Positions 27,433-37,466 of a stretch of 64,000 bases of DNA are shown here, in pieces. Both the position numbers and the translations under genes were made by a program. The DNA lies in NCBI RefSeq assembly GCF_016591975.1, contig NZ_AP024169.1, positions 210,001-274,000 on the forward strand, given 5' to 3'. Each line of letters opens with the position of its first letter. The first letter of the stretch is position 1. Source of the DNA: Anaeromicropila herbilytica (lineage in GTDB: Bacteria > Bacillota > Clostridia > Lachnospirales > Lachnospiraceae). The notes below the pieces were generated by a model, which ran no database searches, had not been told where the DNA came from, and saw only the letters and a program-made list of their open reading frames with translations.

Positions 27433-29502
27433 ATGAGTGAAAGTAAGAATTCAAGTATGATTGATAGAAAGATGATGATTCGAGCATTAAAAGATTCCTT
27501 TATTAAATTATCTCCTAAGACTCAAATTGAGAATCTAGTTATGTTTTTAGTATATGTCTCAGCAATATTAACAACAGCATTATTTTTCCTTTCTCTTTTT
27601 GGAATACAAGATGCACCATCTGGATATATCTTAGGAATTACGATTATCTTATGGTTTACGGTATTATTTGCGAACTTTGCGGAAGCAATTGCAGAGGGTA
27701 GGGGAAAAGCGCAAGCAGATTCCTTACGTTCTGCTAAGAAAGACGTTACAGCACATAAAATACCTTCGATTGATAGTAAAGAAAAGGTTGAAGAAATATC
27801 CTCTGCGCTACTGAAAAAAGGAGATATTGTTATCGTAAAAGCTGGGGAACAGATTCCAGCAGATGGTGAAGTGTTAGAAGGAGCAGCTTCTGTAGATGAG
27901 AGTGCTATAACTGGTGAATCTGCTCCAGTTGTAAGAGAAGCAGGTGGAGATCGAAGTGCAGTAACTGGTGGCACTACTGTAATATCAGATTGGCTAGTAA
28001 TAGAAGTAACCAACGAAGCAGGAGAAAGTTTCCTTGATAAGATGATTGCAATGGTTGAAGGATCTTCGAGAAAGAAGACACCAAATGAAATCGCTTTGCA
28101 GATATTCTTAATAGCGTTAACCATTATATTTATCCTTGTTACGGTCTCCTTATATACGTATTCTTTATTCTCTGCAAATCAAGCAGGTATTAAGAATCCA
28201 ACTTCCATCACGTCTTTAATTGCATTGTTGGTATGTCTTGCGCCTACAACCATTGGTGCTTTATTATCCTCCATTGGTATTGCTGGTATGAGCCGCTTAA
28301 ATCAAGCCAATGTACTTGCTATGAGTGGTAGAGCAATAGAGGCAGCAGGTGATGTTGATATCCTAATGCTTGATAAAACGGGTACGATTACACTTGGTAA
28401 TCGACAAGCCAGTGAGTTTATTCCAGTGGATGGTCATACCGTAGAGGAACTTGCAGATGCAGCACAGTTATCTTCTCTACCAGATGAGACACCGGAAGGT
28501 AGAAGTGTTGTAGTATTAGCGAAAGAGAAATTCGGTATCAGAGAGCGCAATCTAAATGAGCTGAATATGAAATTTGTTCCTTTTACAGCATCAACTAGAA
28601 TGAGTGGGGTTGATGTAAAGGGAATAGAGATTCGTAAAGGTGCTGCAGACTCTATTAAGAACTACGTACAGGATCATAGTGAAATCTATAGTAAGGAATG
28701 TGAGGAGATTGTAAAACAGATAGCAAATAAGGGTGGAACTCCTTTAGTTGTTACGAAAGATCATGTTGTACTTGGAGTTATTTATTTAAAGGATATTATT
28801 AAGACTGGTGTAAAAGAAAAGTTTGCAGATCTTAGAAAAATGGGCATTAAGACAATCATGATCACAGGAGATAATCCTTTAACTGCGGCAGCAATTGCAG
28901 CAGAAGCAGGAGTTGACGATTTTCTCGCGGAAGCGACACCAGAAGGAAAGCTTAGTATGATTCGTGATTTTCAAGCAAAGGGACATCTCGTAGCCATGAC
29001 GGGAGACGGTACCAATGATGCACCCGCTTTAGCTCAAGCAGATGTTGCGGTAGCAATGAATACAGGAACGCAAGCGGCTAAAGAGGCAGGTAATATGGTG
29101 GACTTAGATTCTTCACCAACGAAATTAATTGATATTGTCAGAATTGGTAAGCAACTACTTATGACAAGAGGAAGCTTAACAACATTCAGTATTGCGAATG
29201 ACTTAGCCAAATACTTTGCCATTATTCCTGCGTTATTCATGGGATTATATCCAGAGTTATCAGCACTTAATATAATGAGATTACACAGTGCAAGTAGTGC
29301 AATATTCTCTGCTATTATCTATAATGCACTTGTCATTATTGCATTAATACCACTTGCATTAAAGGGCGTAAAATATAGAGAAGTATCTGCTGGAAAACTA
29401 TTATCAAGAAATTTACTAATCTATGGATTGGGCGGAATAATAACGCCATTTATCTTTGTGAAATTAATTGATGTAATCATCGTAGCGACTGGGCTAGTCT
29501 GA
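27433..29502 (+). CDS. kdpB: Potassium-transporting ATPase, ATP-binding subunit KdpB
   Basis: 689 aa P-type ATPase. The phosphorylation motif DKTGTIT has Asp314; the actuator loop is TGESAPV; the hinge is MTGDGTNDAPALAQADV. Membrane spans lie at about 35-85, 220-280 and 575-685. Length equals the family norm (about 680). It hydrolyses ATP to drive K+ uptake through KdpA. Its start is 12 bp after kdpA, with GGGGGAG as the binding site. Confidence 0.98.
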   Translation: MSESKNSSMIDRKMMIRALKDSFIKLSPKTQIENLVMFLVYVSAILTTALFFLSLFGIQDAPSGYILGITIILWFTVLFANFAEAIAEGRGKAQADSLRSAKKDVTAHKIPSIDSKEKVEEISSALLKKGDIVIVKAGEQIPADGEVLEGAASVDESAITGESAPVVREAGGDRSAVTGGTTVISDWLVIEVTNEAGESFLDKMIAMVEGSSRKKTPNEIALQIFLIALTIIFILVTVSLYTYSLFSANQAGIKNPTSITSLIALLVCLAPTTIGALLSSIGIAGMSRLNQANVLAMSGRAIEAAGDVDILMLDKTGTITLGNRQASEFIPVDGHTVEELADAAQLSSLPDETPEGRSVVVLAKEKFGIRERNLNELNMKFVPFTASTRMSGVDVKGIEIRKGAADSIKNYVQDHSEIYSKECEEIVKQIANKGGTPLVVTKDHVVLGVIYLKDIIKTGVKEKFADLRKMGIKTIMITGDNPLTAAAIAAEAGVDDFLAEATPEGKLSMIRDFQAKGHLVAMTGDGTNDAPALAQADVAVAMNTGTQAAKEAGNMVDLDSSPTKLIDIVRIGKQLLMTRGSLTTFSIANDLAKYFAIIPALFMGLYPELSALNIMRLHSASSAIFSAIIYNALVIIALIPLALKGVKYREVSAGKLLSRNLLIYGLGGIITPFIFVKLIDVIIVATGLV

Positions 29503-29528
29503 TAAGAGAGAGGTGGAATCATATAAAT

Positions 29529-30128
29529 ATGTCAAAATCAATATTCATTAAATCAATCAAATTGTTTCTTATAATTACAATTATATGTGGAATTATATAT
29601 CCTTTGATTATTACGGGAATATCACAAGTATTTTTCAAAGATAAGGCAAATGGAAGTATCGTAGAAGTGAAAGGTGTAAAATATGGAAGTGAATTACTAG
29701 GACAGCAATACACTGGGAATGAGTATATGTGGGGAAGAATTATGAATATTAGTACGAGTACATTTTCAGATAAAGAGGGTAATCCAGTCATGTATGCAAG
29801 TCCTTCTAACAAAACTCCTGCAAGTAAAGAATATAAAGAATTAATTGCTAACAGAGTTAAGAAAATAAATGAAACGAATCCGAGCGCCAAAGAAGATAAG
29901 ATTCCGGTTGATCTTGTTACATGTTCTGGTAGTGGGTTAGATCCACATATAAGTGTAGCAGCGGCTGATTATCAAGTTGAGCGTATTGCAACAAGTCGTA
30001 ATATGAAGACAGATGATGTTCAAAAGATTATTGATAAATATACTTCGTCAAGGCTTTTTGGAGTATTCGGAGAAAAAGTAGTGAATGTCCTTGAGGTTAA
30101 TCTGGCATTAGATGGTATCCTTAAATAA
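29529..30128 (+). CDS. kdpC: Potassium-transporting ATPase, subunit KdpC
   Basis: 199 aa. One N-terminal span (about residues 10-32) and an extracellular domain with the family signatures ELLGQQYTGNEYMWGR, LVTCSGSGLDPHIS and LFGVFGEKVVNVLEVNLAL. KdpC stabilises KdpAB and raises ATP affinity. GAGAGAGGTGG lies upstream of the ATG. Third gene of the operon, 26 bp after kdpB. Confidence 0.97.
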   Translation: MSKSIFIKSIKLFLIITIICGIIYPLIITGISQVFFKDKANGSIVEVKGVKYGSELLGQQYTGNEYMWGRIMNISTSTFSDKEGNPVMYASPSNKTPASKEYKELIANRVKKINETNPSAKEDKIPVDLVTCSGSGLDPHISVAAADYQVERIATSRNMKTDDVQKIIDKYTSSRLFGVFGEKVVNVLEVNLALDGILK

Positions 30129-30176
30129 TTCATGCTATAATTAACAGACAAAGCATAGTCAGGGAGTGGTAACTTA

Positions 30177-32873
30177 ATGGAAGAGAATTATCGAGATCCC
30201 GATTCAATATTAAAACAAATTGAAGCAAGTGAAGAGCAGATAGGTAAAGGAAAGCTTAAGATATTCTTCGGATACGCAGCTGGCATAGGAAAGACCTATG
30301 CCATGTTGGAAGCTGCACATGCAGCAAAGGAGGCCTCCATAGACGTTGTTATTGGGTACATTGAACCACATGCACGACCTGAAACAATAGATCTAGTGAA
30401 TGGGTTGGATGTGATTCCAACGATGGAAGTAAAATATAATAATATAATTCTAAAGGAATTTGATTTAGATGCAGTATTAAAAAGAAGCCCAGAACTTGTC
30501 CTTGTAGACGAACTTGCCCATACAAATGCGAAAGGTTGTAGACACGAAAAAAGATATCAAGATATTAAAGAGTTACTCAACGTAGGGATTGATGTCTATA
30601 CCACTGTGAATGTACAGCATTTAGAAAGTCTTAATGATGTGATTGCTGGAATTACTGGAATTATTGTAAGAGAGAGGATACCAGATTCTATTTTTGATGA
30701 AGCGAATCAAGTAGAGATGATAGACCTTGAACCAGAAGAACTATTAATGCGTTTACATCAGGGTAAGATATACAAGGATAAACAGGCAAAGAAAGCGATA
30801 AATCATTTCTTCTCCTTAGACAATCTAATATCTTTAAGAGAGATTGCCCTTCGTAGAATGGCAGATCGTGTCAATATCGTTCAGGAAAAAGTCACCATTG
30901 GAACTAAGGAAGCAGAGGGAGCCGCAGTCGAACATATATTAATCTGCTTATCCCCTTCCCCTTCTAATGAGAAGGTAATTAGGCAAGCTGCAAGAATGGC
31001 AAATGCCTTTCATGGTAAGTTTACCGCATTCTATGTTGAGACTAGTGATTTTGCAGAAATGTCGAAAGAGAACCGAGACAGACTTAAAAGAAATACAATA
31101 CTTGCAGAACAATTAGGAGCTAAAGTAGTATCCTCTTATGGTAGTGATATCGTAGAACAGATTGCCGAGTATGCGAAAGCATCTCGCGTATCTAAAATTG
31201 TTCTGGGTAGAACATATACGAAGAGAACTTTATTATCAGTGAGGGAAAGCTTTTCCGAACGATTAACAAAATTAGCGCCAAAATTAGAAATCTTTATTAT
31301 TCCAGATGCTTATAATAAGAAGTATGTGAATAAGAAGAAACAAAAATCCAACCGACAGAACATAGAAAGTTTCGTTCCAGATACGATTGCTTCACTATGC
31401 ATTATAATAGCTGCAACACTGATTTCATACTTATTTAGCTATTTGGGATTTAGTGATGCTAATTTAATTATGGTTTATTTATTTAGTGTATTAATTACAT
31501 CTATAGCAACAAATAGAAGAATATTTAGTGTTATTTATAGCGTAGCTAGTGTATTTATCTTTAATTTTTGCTTTATCGAGCCAAAAATGACTTTTACAGT
31601 AAACGATCCAGAATATATAGCAACTTTTATAATTATGTTTATTATGGCACTTCTAAGTTCCTCTTTAACACAGAAAGTTAAGAATCATGCGAAACAAACT
31701 GCAAAAAACGCTTATCGTATGGAGATACTTCTAGAGACAAGTCAAAAGTTGCAAAAAACAAAAGATTCGCCTGAAATCATACAGAAAACAGAGGAACAGC
31801 TAGGCAAACTTTTAGAGAAAAATATCTACATTTTCTTAGGAAATCCAGAAGAAAACAGGATACCATATAGTTATAAAACAAATGAAACTAGGGTACATGG
31901 AATAGATAAAGGCGAGCTAGCAGTTGCTGTATGGACATATAAGAATAATAAACATGCTGGTTTTTCTACTACAACACTTCCTGGGGCTAAGTGTTTATAC
32001 TTGGCAGTGCGTAATAGTGATAAGGTATTTGCTGTTGTTGGAATTGATATGGAGGATAAAGAGATTCCAGCATTTGAAAAGGATATCATGAGTGCAATAT
32101 TAAATGAATGTGCATTAGCTTTAGAGAAAGAAGAATTGGTGATGGAGCAAAAAGAATCTGCTGTTAAGTTACAACAGGAACAACTTCGTGCCAATCTGTT
32201 GCGTTCCATTTCGCATGATCTTAGAACACCATTAACTAGTATCTCAGGAAACGCAGGAATTCTTATTGGAAATGCAGATAAAATCAATCAATCAAAGAGG
32301 CATAGTTTATATGTAGACATATATGATGACTCTATGTGGCTCATTAATCTGGTAGAGAATCTATTATCCGTAACTCGTATCGAAAATGGTACTATGAATC
32401 TGACACTAGAACCTGAGTTGTTAGAAGATGTGATCACAGAGGCACTCAAACATATTAATCGAAAAAGCGTGGAACATAAAATTGTTCGAGAAGAAGAGGA
32501 GCTATTAGTAGCTAAAATGGATGCAAAGCTCATGGTACAAGTGATTATTAATCTTGTTGATAATGCGATAAAATATACCGAGAAAGGTTCAGAAATAATA
32601 ATTGCGGCTAAGAGAAAGAAACAACATATTATTGTTGAAGTTGCAGACAATGGCAGTAATGGTATCACACAAGAGCAGAAAGAAAAGCTCTTTGATATGT
32701 TCTATACCGTAAATAATTCAGTTGCAGACGGTCGAAGGGGTATGGGGCTAGGACTAGCATTATGCAAATCGATTGTAAATGCGCATGGTGGGCAGATTAG
32801 CATACTTGATAATAGACCAAGAGGAACAATTATACGCTTTACATTAAAAGCAGAGGAGGTGAAGTTGGAGTGA
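30177..32873 (+). CDS. kdpD: Sensor histidine kinase KdpD
   Basis: 898 aa, full length. N-terminal KdpD domain with Walker-A-like GYAAGIGKTYAMLEAA and Walker-B-like LVLVDELAHTN, then a USP-like domain (about 250-370), four membrane spans (about 400-500), a GAF-like segment, a dimerisation domain with phospho-accepting His680 in SISHDLRTPLTSISG, and an ATPase domain with NLVDNAIKYT, VADNGSNGI and GMGLGLALCKSI. It senses K+ limitation and, in Firmicutes, often c-di-AMP through the USP domain. Overlaps kdpE by 4 nt. Its place after kdpC in the same transcript makes the regulators autoregulated with the pump. Confidence 0.98.
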   Translation: MEENYRDPDSILKQIEASEEQIGKGKLKIFFGYAAGIGKTYAMLEAAHAAKEASIDVVIGYIEPHARPETIDLVNGLDVIPTMEVKYNNIILKEFDLDAVLKRSPELVLVDELAHTNAKGCRHEKRYQDIKELLNVGIDVYTTVNVQHLESLNDVIAGITGIIVRERIPDSIFDEANQVEMIDLEPEELLMRLHQGKIYKDKQAKKAINHFFSLDNLISLREIALRRMADRVNIVQEKVTIGTKEAEGAAVEHILICLSPSPSNEKVIRQAARMANAFHGKFTAFYVETSDFAEMSKENRDRLKRNTILAEQLGAKVVSSYGSDIVEQIAEYAKASRVSKIVLGRTYTKRTLLSVRESFSERLTKLAPKLEIFIIPDAYNKKYVNKKKQKSNRQNIESFVPDTIASLCIIIAATLISYLFSYLGFSDANLIMVYLFSVLITSIATNRRIFSVIYSVASVFIFNFCFIEPKMTFTVNDPEYIATFIIMFIMALLSSSLTQKVKNHAKQTAKNAYRMEILLETSQKLQKTKDSPEIIQKTEEQLGKLLEKNIYIFLGNPEENRIPYSYKTNETRVHGIDKGELAVAVWTYKNNKHAGFSTTTLPGAKCLYLAVRNSDKVFAVVGIDMEDKEIPAFEKDIMSAILNECALALEKEELVMEQKESAVKLQQEQLRANLLRSISHDLRTPLTSISGNAGILIGNADKINQSKRHSLYVDIYDDSMWLINLVENLLSVTRIENGTMNLTLEPELLEDVITEALKHINRKSVEHKIVREEEELLVAKMDAKLMVQVIINLVDNAIKYTEKGSEIIIAAKRKKQHIIVEVADNGSNGITQEQKEKLFDMFYTVNNSVADGRRGMGLGLALCKSIVNAHGGQISILDNRPRGTIIRFTLKAEEVKLE

Positions 32874-33583
32874 TAAATGGAAAGCCTACAATCTTAGTAG
32901 TGGAGGATGATCCACCAATCAGGAATCTAATCACAACAACATTACAAACGCAACATTACAAATATACTACTGCAGAAAATGGAGAGAAAGCTTTATTTGC
33001 AGCAACCTCAGGAAAGCCAGATATCATTTTACTTGACTTAGGACTTCCGGATATGGATGGTATAGAAGTAATTAAGAAAATACGTTCTTGGTCTGTAATC
33101 CCGATTATTGTCATTAGTGCCAGAAGTGATGACAAGGATAAGATACAGGCGCTTGATGCAGGAGCAGATGATTATCTAACAAAACCATTTAGTGTAGAGG
33201 AATTGCTAGCTAGGCTTCGTTCTACTTTAAGAAGAATACAGTATCTTGAGGCAAGAGGTACAGTTGAAGAAGCAGTTTTTCATAATGGAGATTTGACGAT
33301 TGATTATACCTCTGCAACGGTAATGCTTGGAGAAGAAGAACTTCATCTTATGCCAATGGAATATAACTTGTTATGCCTATTGGCACGGAATGTTGGAAAG
33401 GTATTAACACATAATTATATTCTTGATAAAGTATGGACAAATGCAATTGAAAGCGATTTATCTTCTCTTAGGGTATATATGGCATCTTTACGTAAAAAGA
33501 TAGAAGTAGATAAAAATGAGGCAAAGTATATTCAGACGCATATTGGGATTGGGTATCGGATGATTAAGATGGATAATAAATAA
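32870..33583 (+). CDS. kdpE: Response regulator KdpE
   Basis: 237 aa, OmpR family. Receiver with ED at 12-13, phospho-acceptor Asp56 (LLDLGLPDMDG) and TKPF; winged-helix output domain from about residue 138. Start GTG overlaps the kdpD stop in GTGA, preceded by GAGGTGAAG; tightly coupled translation. It activates kdp transcription on phosphorylation by KdpD. Last gene of the operon, followed by a terminator. Confidence 0.97.
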   Translation: MINGKPTILVVEDDPPIRNLITTTLQTQHYKYTTAENGEKALFAATSGKPDIILLDLGLPDMDGIEVIKKIRSWSVIPIIVISARSDDKDKIQALDAGADDYLTKPFSVEELLARLRSTLRRIQYLEARGTVEEAVFHNGDLTIDYTSATVMLGEEELHLMPMEYNLLCLLARNVGKVLTHNYILDKVWTNAIESDLSSLRVYMASLRKKIEVDKNEAKYIQTHIGIGYRMIKMDNK

Positions 33584-33640
33584 GCAACAAGGAATATAAA
33601 TCAGGCACTATAAGAAATAATAACTATATTAGAAATATAA

Positions 33641-33689
33641 AAGAAAGAGCGAGCTATGTAAAAAAGCACATAGATTTCTCTTTCTTTTT
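33641..33689 (+). terminator. Terminator of the kdp operon
   Basis: AAGAAAGAG…CTATGT / ACATAG…CTCTTTCTT stem with a short A-rich loop and T-tract, about 58 bp after kdpE. Confidence 0.82.
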
Positions 33690-33794
33690 GCTACTCAAAT
33701 CTATAAAGTAAAAGAGAGATAGAGCTAGGACTTTCAGTGTCACTAAATTACTTTATCATTTTTATCACTAAAACCTATAATATTATAAAAAATT

Positions 33795-33823
33795 TAAAAC
33801 TTTTTACATCACTTCTTTGTCTA
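33795..33823 (+). promoter_or_regulatory. Candidate ECF (SigV-type) autoregulated promoter
   Basis: TAAAAC (33795-33800) and TGTCTA (33818-33823) are 17 bp apart, close to the SigV-type pattern TGAAAC and CGTC of ECF promoters with the usual AAC and GTC cores. It lies 72 bp upstream of the sigV start, where autoregulation of ECF operons is expected. Confidence 0.55.
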
Positions 33824-33895
33824 ATAGATAGAACAGTAAAAAAGGAATTCCAAAATGTTTCTAAATTACAAAAGTGAATGGGAGGTGGCACTTCT

Positions 33896-34396
33896 TTGTT
33901 ACGGAAAAAGGACGAACAATCAGAAGTAGTAAAAGAATATATAGAAAAGCATCAGGAGGATCTTTACCGCCTGGCATATAGTTACACCAAAAATAGTGAG
34001 GATGCTCTGGATGTGGTTCAGGAATCGGTATATAAAGCAATTGTAAATGCGGATAAACTAAAGAACATACAATTTATCAAGACTTGGATGTATCGAATTG
34101 TGGTAAATGAAAGCTTAAATTATATAAAAAAGCAAAAGAAATATGTATCAGATGACGCAGTACTTGAAAGTATACCCTATGAGGATAAGGATATTGCAGA
34201 TTCTATACCGGTATATAATGCGGTACAGCAATTAGAACCTAAGTTGCGGACAGTTATTATTCTACGGTTTTACGAGGATATGAAACTAGAAGACATAGCG
34301 ACAGTTACAAAAAGTAATCTTAGTACTGTTAAGACCAGACTTTACAAGAGTCTTAAGGTATTAAAAGATATGCTTGGAACTGAAATTAGAGGATAG
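33896..34396 (+). CDS. sigV: ECF RNA polymerase sigma factor SigV
   Basis: 166 aa, the same length as B. subtilis SigV. Region 2 DLYRLAYSYTKNSEDALDVVQESVYKA and region 4 LRTVIILRFYEDMKLEDIATVTKSNLSTVKTRLYKSLK are clear. I start at TTG 33896 because the site GGGAGGTGG ends 8 nt before it; the in-frame ATG at 33878 lies upstream of that site. The neighbour is an RsiV-type anti-sigma factor, so by family knowledge this sigma is freed when lysozyme triggers RsiV cleavage and turns on wall-modification genes. An unusual 203-bp gap separates the two genes. Confidence 0.92.
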   Translation: MLRKKDEQSEVVKEYIEKHQEDLYRLAYSYTKNSEDALDVVQESVYKAIVNADKLKNIQFIKTWMYRIVVNESLNYIKKQKKYVSDDAVLESIPYEDKDIADSIPVYNAVQQLEPKLRTVIILRFYEDMKLEDIATVTKSNLSTVKTRLYKSLKVLKDMLGTEIRG

Positions 34397-34599
34397 AAGA
34401 ATATTTATATTTCTATAACGAATGGAATTATGAAAGAGATAAATCAAGATAGAATTATGTAGAAGAAATAGTATTATTGAAAAAAATGGATAAGAAGAAA
34501 ATGGAACAAATCAATTATAGCATAGAAAGGAAGCCATAGAGATTATTAGAAAGTCTTGAAAAATGGCATATCGTAGAGAATGCGATATAAGGTGAATAT

Positions 34600-35448
34600 A
34601 TGAACAAAATAGCAGAAAGTAAAAAATTATATAACTCTATTGAAATTCCAAAACAATTAAATAGCGTTGTAGAATCCGCTATAGAAAGAGCAATGAAACA
34701 GAAGAAGAGTAAAACTGTAGTTATAAAACCAATGTTATATGCAGCAGCATCGGTATCTATCTTATTTGTAGCAGGGGTGAATTCCAATCAGGCATTTGCT
34801 GAGAGTGTATATAAAGTTCCTGTTCTTGGAAGTATTGCTAAAGTAGTAACGTTTCGAGAATATGAAGAGGAGAAGGAAGGATATCACTTAAAGATTAATG
34901 CTCCTGCCATTGAAGGAATAGAAAATAAAGCGTTAGAAAAGCGTATTAACACTGAGATTCAAGCAAAAATGGATGCAGTAATGAAGCATGCAAGAGAGCG
35001 TGAAGAGGAAAATAAGAAGATGCTACTAAAAGAAGGCAAGTCAGAGAAAGAACTTTCATATTTCACAATTAATGTTGATTATGAGATAAAGAATAGTAGT
35101 GATCGCATCTTGTCTTTTGTAATTAATGATACAGAATCTTTTGCCAATACGTATACGTATCAGACATACTACAATATTAACCTTGATACTGGTAAGGAGA
35201 TTACGATAACAGATGCTCTAGGAGCTGATTACAAAAAAGTGATTGCAGATAGTATAAAAGAACAGATCAAAGAACGTGTGAAGGAACATCCTGATTATAT
35301 GTACTATGATTTTGATGAAAATGCAAAGTACTATTTTGAAGATCTAAAATTCTATATGAAAGAGAATGGAAATGTTGTTATATCTTTTGACAAAGGTGAG
35401 ATTGCACCACCACCAATGGGATTACAGGAGTTTGAAATTACAAAGTAA
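34600..35448 (+). CDS. rsiV: Anti-sigma-V factor RsiV, lysozyme receptor
   Basis: 282 aa (B. subtilis RsiV is 285). Cytoplasmic N-terminus that should bind the sigma factor (residues 1-45), a single span (about 46-63), the linker KVPVLGSIAKVVTF, and a DUF3298-type extracellular domain ending ISFDKGEIAPPPMGLQEF; this matches the RsiV C-terminus as I remember it. RsiV binds lysozyme and is then degraded by signal peptidase and a site-2 protease, freeing SigV. The AGGTGAAT site precedes the ATG. No oatA- or dlt-like target is next to it. Confidence 0.93.
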   Translation: MNKIAESKKLYNSIEIPKQLNSVVESAIERAMKQKKSKTVVIKPMLYAAASVSILFVAGVNSNQAFAESVYKVPVLGSIAKVVTFREYEEEKEGYHLKINAPAIEGIENKALEKRINTEIQAKMDAVMKHAREREEENKKMLLKEGKSEKELSYFTINVDYEIKNSSDRILSFVINDTESFANTYTYQTYYNINLDTGKEITITDALGADYKKVIADSIKEQIKERVKEHPDYMYYDFDENAKYYFEDLKFYMKENGNVVISFDKGEIAPPPMGLQEFEITK

Positions 35449-35465
35449 AAAGATACATTGAAAAT

Positions 35466-35514
35466 AAGCAGCCTTTCGTTTCAGACAATGAGTTTGACAC
35501 GAAAGGCTGCTTAA
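35466..35514. terminator. Terminator after rsiV
   Basis: AAGCAGCCTTTCGT / ACGAAAGGCTGCTT is a perfect 14-bp stem with a 19-nt loop between convergent genes. No long T-run follows on the plus strand. Confidence 0.8.
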
Positions 35515-35551
35515 ATAGTCTATGTTCTTGTTATGAAGTTATTGGCAATCT

Positions 35552-36274
35552 TTAATCCGTATCGTAAATAGAACCTTCATATAATTTTAAATCACCGTTC
35601 AGATTAATACCGCCATAATAATTAGCATCATCATAGCTGAAATCAAAGGCAAACCAGGAATCTTCATCCAGAGTAAAAGAATCATAAGATTCATTCCTAT
35701 AATACAAATAACCTGTGTCGCCACTTTCTACAGTTATGTCATCAATTAGATCATAGGATTCATCGGTGCTATCAAATAAGTAAACAGGGGATGAAGTCTC
35801 TTTGGATTCATTAATTACATAGCCATTACTAGTAAAAGTGATGGATTCTTCACTATTATTCGTAACCATTAATAGAACTGCAACTGAGTCGGTTGTTTCA
35901 TTTTCATACAATTCAGCAGTAAAATTCAGTCCTTCAATGATATTAGGTTCAACCGTAACGTTACAACTATAGGTTTTTCTATTAAGTGTCGCAGTAATCT
36001 TAGCGGTACCTTCTTTCATTGCTGTAACAACTCCAGATTTATCAACGGTTGCTACGGATTGGTTACTTGACTTCCACGTTGGCTTATTTCTAGTACCAAT
36101 TAGTTTTAACGTGATGGTTTCACCAGTTGTAATTGTTGCAGCTTTCAAGTTAATCTTGATTGTTGCAGCTTCTACTGTTTTCGTAGTTAATCCAAAAGGT
36201 AATAAATTAGTAAGTACTGACATGAGAATAAATATTGTTGTAAAAAGTATGGTTAATGCTCTAAACTTTCTCAT
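35552..36274 (-). CDS. Secreted protein with bacterial Ig-like (BIG2) domain
   Basis: 240 aa. Signal peptide (residues 1-36, cleavage likely after VEA), a BIG2-type domain (about 38-110: TITTGETITLKLIGTRNKPTWKSSNQSVATVDKSGVVTAMKEGTAKITATL…), then a beta-rich acidic domain (about 113-240) resembling the transglutaminase-independent FxLYD-type folds; that second assignment is uncertain. No sortase or lipobox. The start codon is four bases after GGGAG, which is the 3' end of the leader repeat at 36277-36346. Probably released to the surface, function unknown. Confidence 0.85.
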   Translation of the reverse strand: MRKFRALTILFTTIFILMSVLTNLLPFGLTTKTVEAATIKINLKAATITTGETITLKLIGTRNKPTWKSSNQSVATVDKSGVVTAMKEGTAKITATLNRKTYSCNVTVEPNIIEGLNFTAELYENETTDSVAVLLMVTNNSEESITFTSNGYVINESKETSSPVYLFDSTDESYDLIDDITVESGDTGYLYYRNESYDSFTLDEDSWFAFDFSYDDANYYGGINLNGDLKLYEGSIYDTD

Positions 36275-36276
36275 TT

Positions 36277-36346
36277 AGCTCCCATCTGTCGCCTTTAGCG
36301 ACATACAAATCAAGGGTGTGAAAATCTTTAATTCACACTGCTCTCC
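36277..36346 (-). repeat. Two-hairpin leader element, single copy, upstream of the Ig-like protein gene
   Basis: Read on the minus strand: GGAGAG, hairpin A (GTGTGAAT…ATTTTCACAC), CCCTTGAT, hairpin B (GTCGC-TAAAG-GCGAC), then AGATGGGAG as the ribosome-binding site. The ATG follows four bases later. Same element as 6867-7028 and 45272-45338. Confidence 0.9.
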
Positions 36347-36416
36347 AATTTATAATTAATATATTATATTCGAAAAGCAGAAAAATGTTTATAAGAAATT
36401 AGAGATAGATAGGTTG

Positions 36417-37466
36417 TTATTCGCTAGGAAGTGACACTGTAAAAGTACTACCTTCGTTTTCTTTACTTTTTACACTTATCGTTCCATCGCAGAGTTCAAC
36501 AATACGCTTTACGATAGATAGACCTAATCCAAGGCCTTTTATTGTTTTTGAATTTTCACCTTGATAATATTTTTCAAAAATATTAGAGGCGGTTTCTTCA
36601 CTCATTCCCATACCTGTATCTGTAATACTTACTTGAATCATGCCATCTATTTCGGTCATATCCATACTTAACTCACCATTCTCAGGTGTGAATTTGATGG
36701 CATTATTGAGGAGATTAATCCAAACATGTTGCATCAATTCACGATTGCCATTATAGGTAACTGAGGAAAGGTTCGCTGAAAAATCAATCTTCTTACGGCT
36801 CCAATCTGTTGATAAAAGGATAGCACATTGTTTTAGTTGTTCATCTAAGGAATAAGGTGTCTTATCTACTATGACTTCTGAAGATTCAAGTTTCGATAAT
36901 AGTAGAGTACTTTGCGCAAGGTCAGCAAGTCTGGCTGACTCTTCAGAAATGATCTTTAGATATTTTTGCTCATCCTCTTTGGAGATGTCCTTTTCTAAGA
37001 GAAGATTCGCGAAGCCGTTAATGGAAGCAATGGGTGTCTTGAATTCATGAGAAAAATTATTGATGAAATCTTCACGAAGTAGCTGCACGCTTTCAAGCTC
37101 CCTTCCCATCTTATTGAAATTGCGGTATACCTCACGAAAAGGACCAGCTTTTTTTTCATTTAATTGAACATCAAAATTGCCATTGGCAACTTGGTTAATG
37201 CCATCAATTAGCTTTGAAACATAACGATAAATAAGTTTAGAGAATCGATAGGAGATAAACCCCATTAGGATACTCATAGGAAGAAACATACCTATTCCAG
37301 CAATTGCGCTATAGTGGTGGTTTTGCCCTACAATATAGTTTGCAACGAAATCAACTAACTCATAAATGATTACAGATACATTTACTATGATAAAAGATTC
37401 AAATGTTAACCATATCGTAAGTTTATTTTTCACCTTTTTTTTCTTTTTGGAGGACTTATGATTCAT
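36417..37466 (-). CDS. HAMP-containing sensor histidine kinase
   Basis: 349 aa. Two spans (about residues 18-45 and 55-73), a HAMP linker (about 75-130, with VANGNFDVQL), dimerisation domain with His140 in NNFSHEFKTPIASINGF, and an ATPase domain with NLLNNAIKFT, DTGMGM and GLGLGLSIV. The first span is preceded by the very basic KKKKKVKNK. Its 5' end overlaps the response regulator by 11 nt. The short outer loop has no known sensory domain. It partners the upstream regulator; the signal is unknown. Confidence 0.94.
   Translation of the reverse strand: MNHKSSKKKKKVKNKLTIWLTFESFIIVNVSVIIYELVDFVANYIVGQNHHYSAIAGIGMFLPMSILMGFISYRFSKLIYRYVSKLIDGINQVANGNFDVQLNEKKAGPFREVYRNFNKMGRELESVQLLREDFINNFSHEFKTPIASINGFANLLLEKDISKEDEQKYLKIISEESARLADLAQSTLLLSKLESSEVIVDKTPYSLDEQLKQCAILLSTDWSRKKIDFSANLSSVTYNGNRELMQHVWINLLNNAIKFTPENGELSMDMTEIDGMIQVSITDTGMGMSEETASNIFEKYYQGENSKTIKGLGLGLSIVKRIVELCDGTISVKSKENEGSTFTVSLPSE

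Noticed and set aside
34397..34599. Hidden small gene between sigV and rsiV
   Set aside because: Stop codons occur in all frames at short distance and no ORF with a binding site was found.
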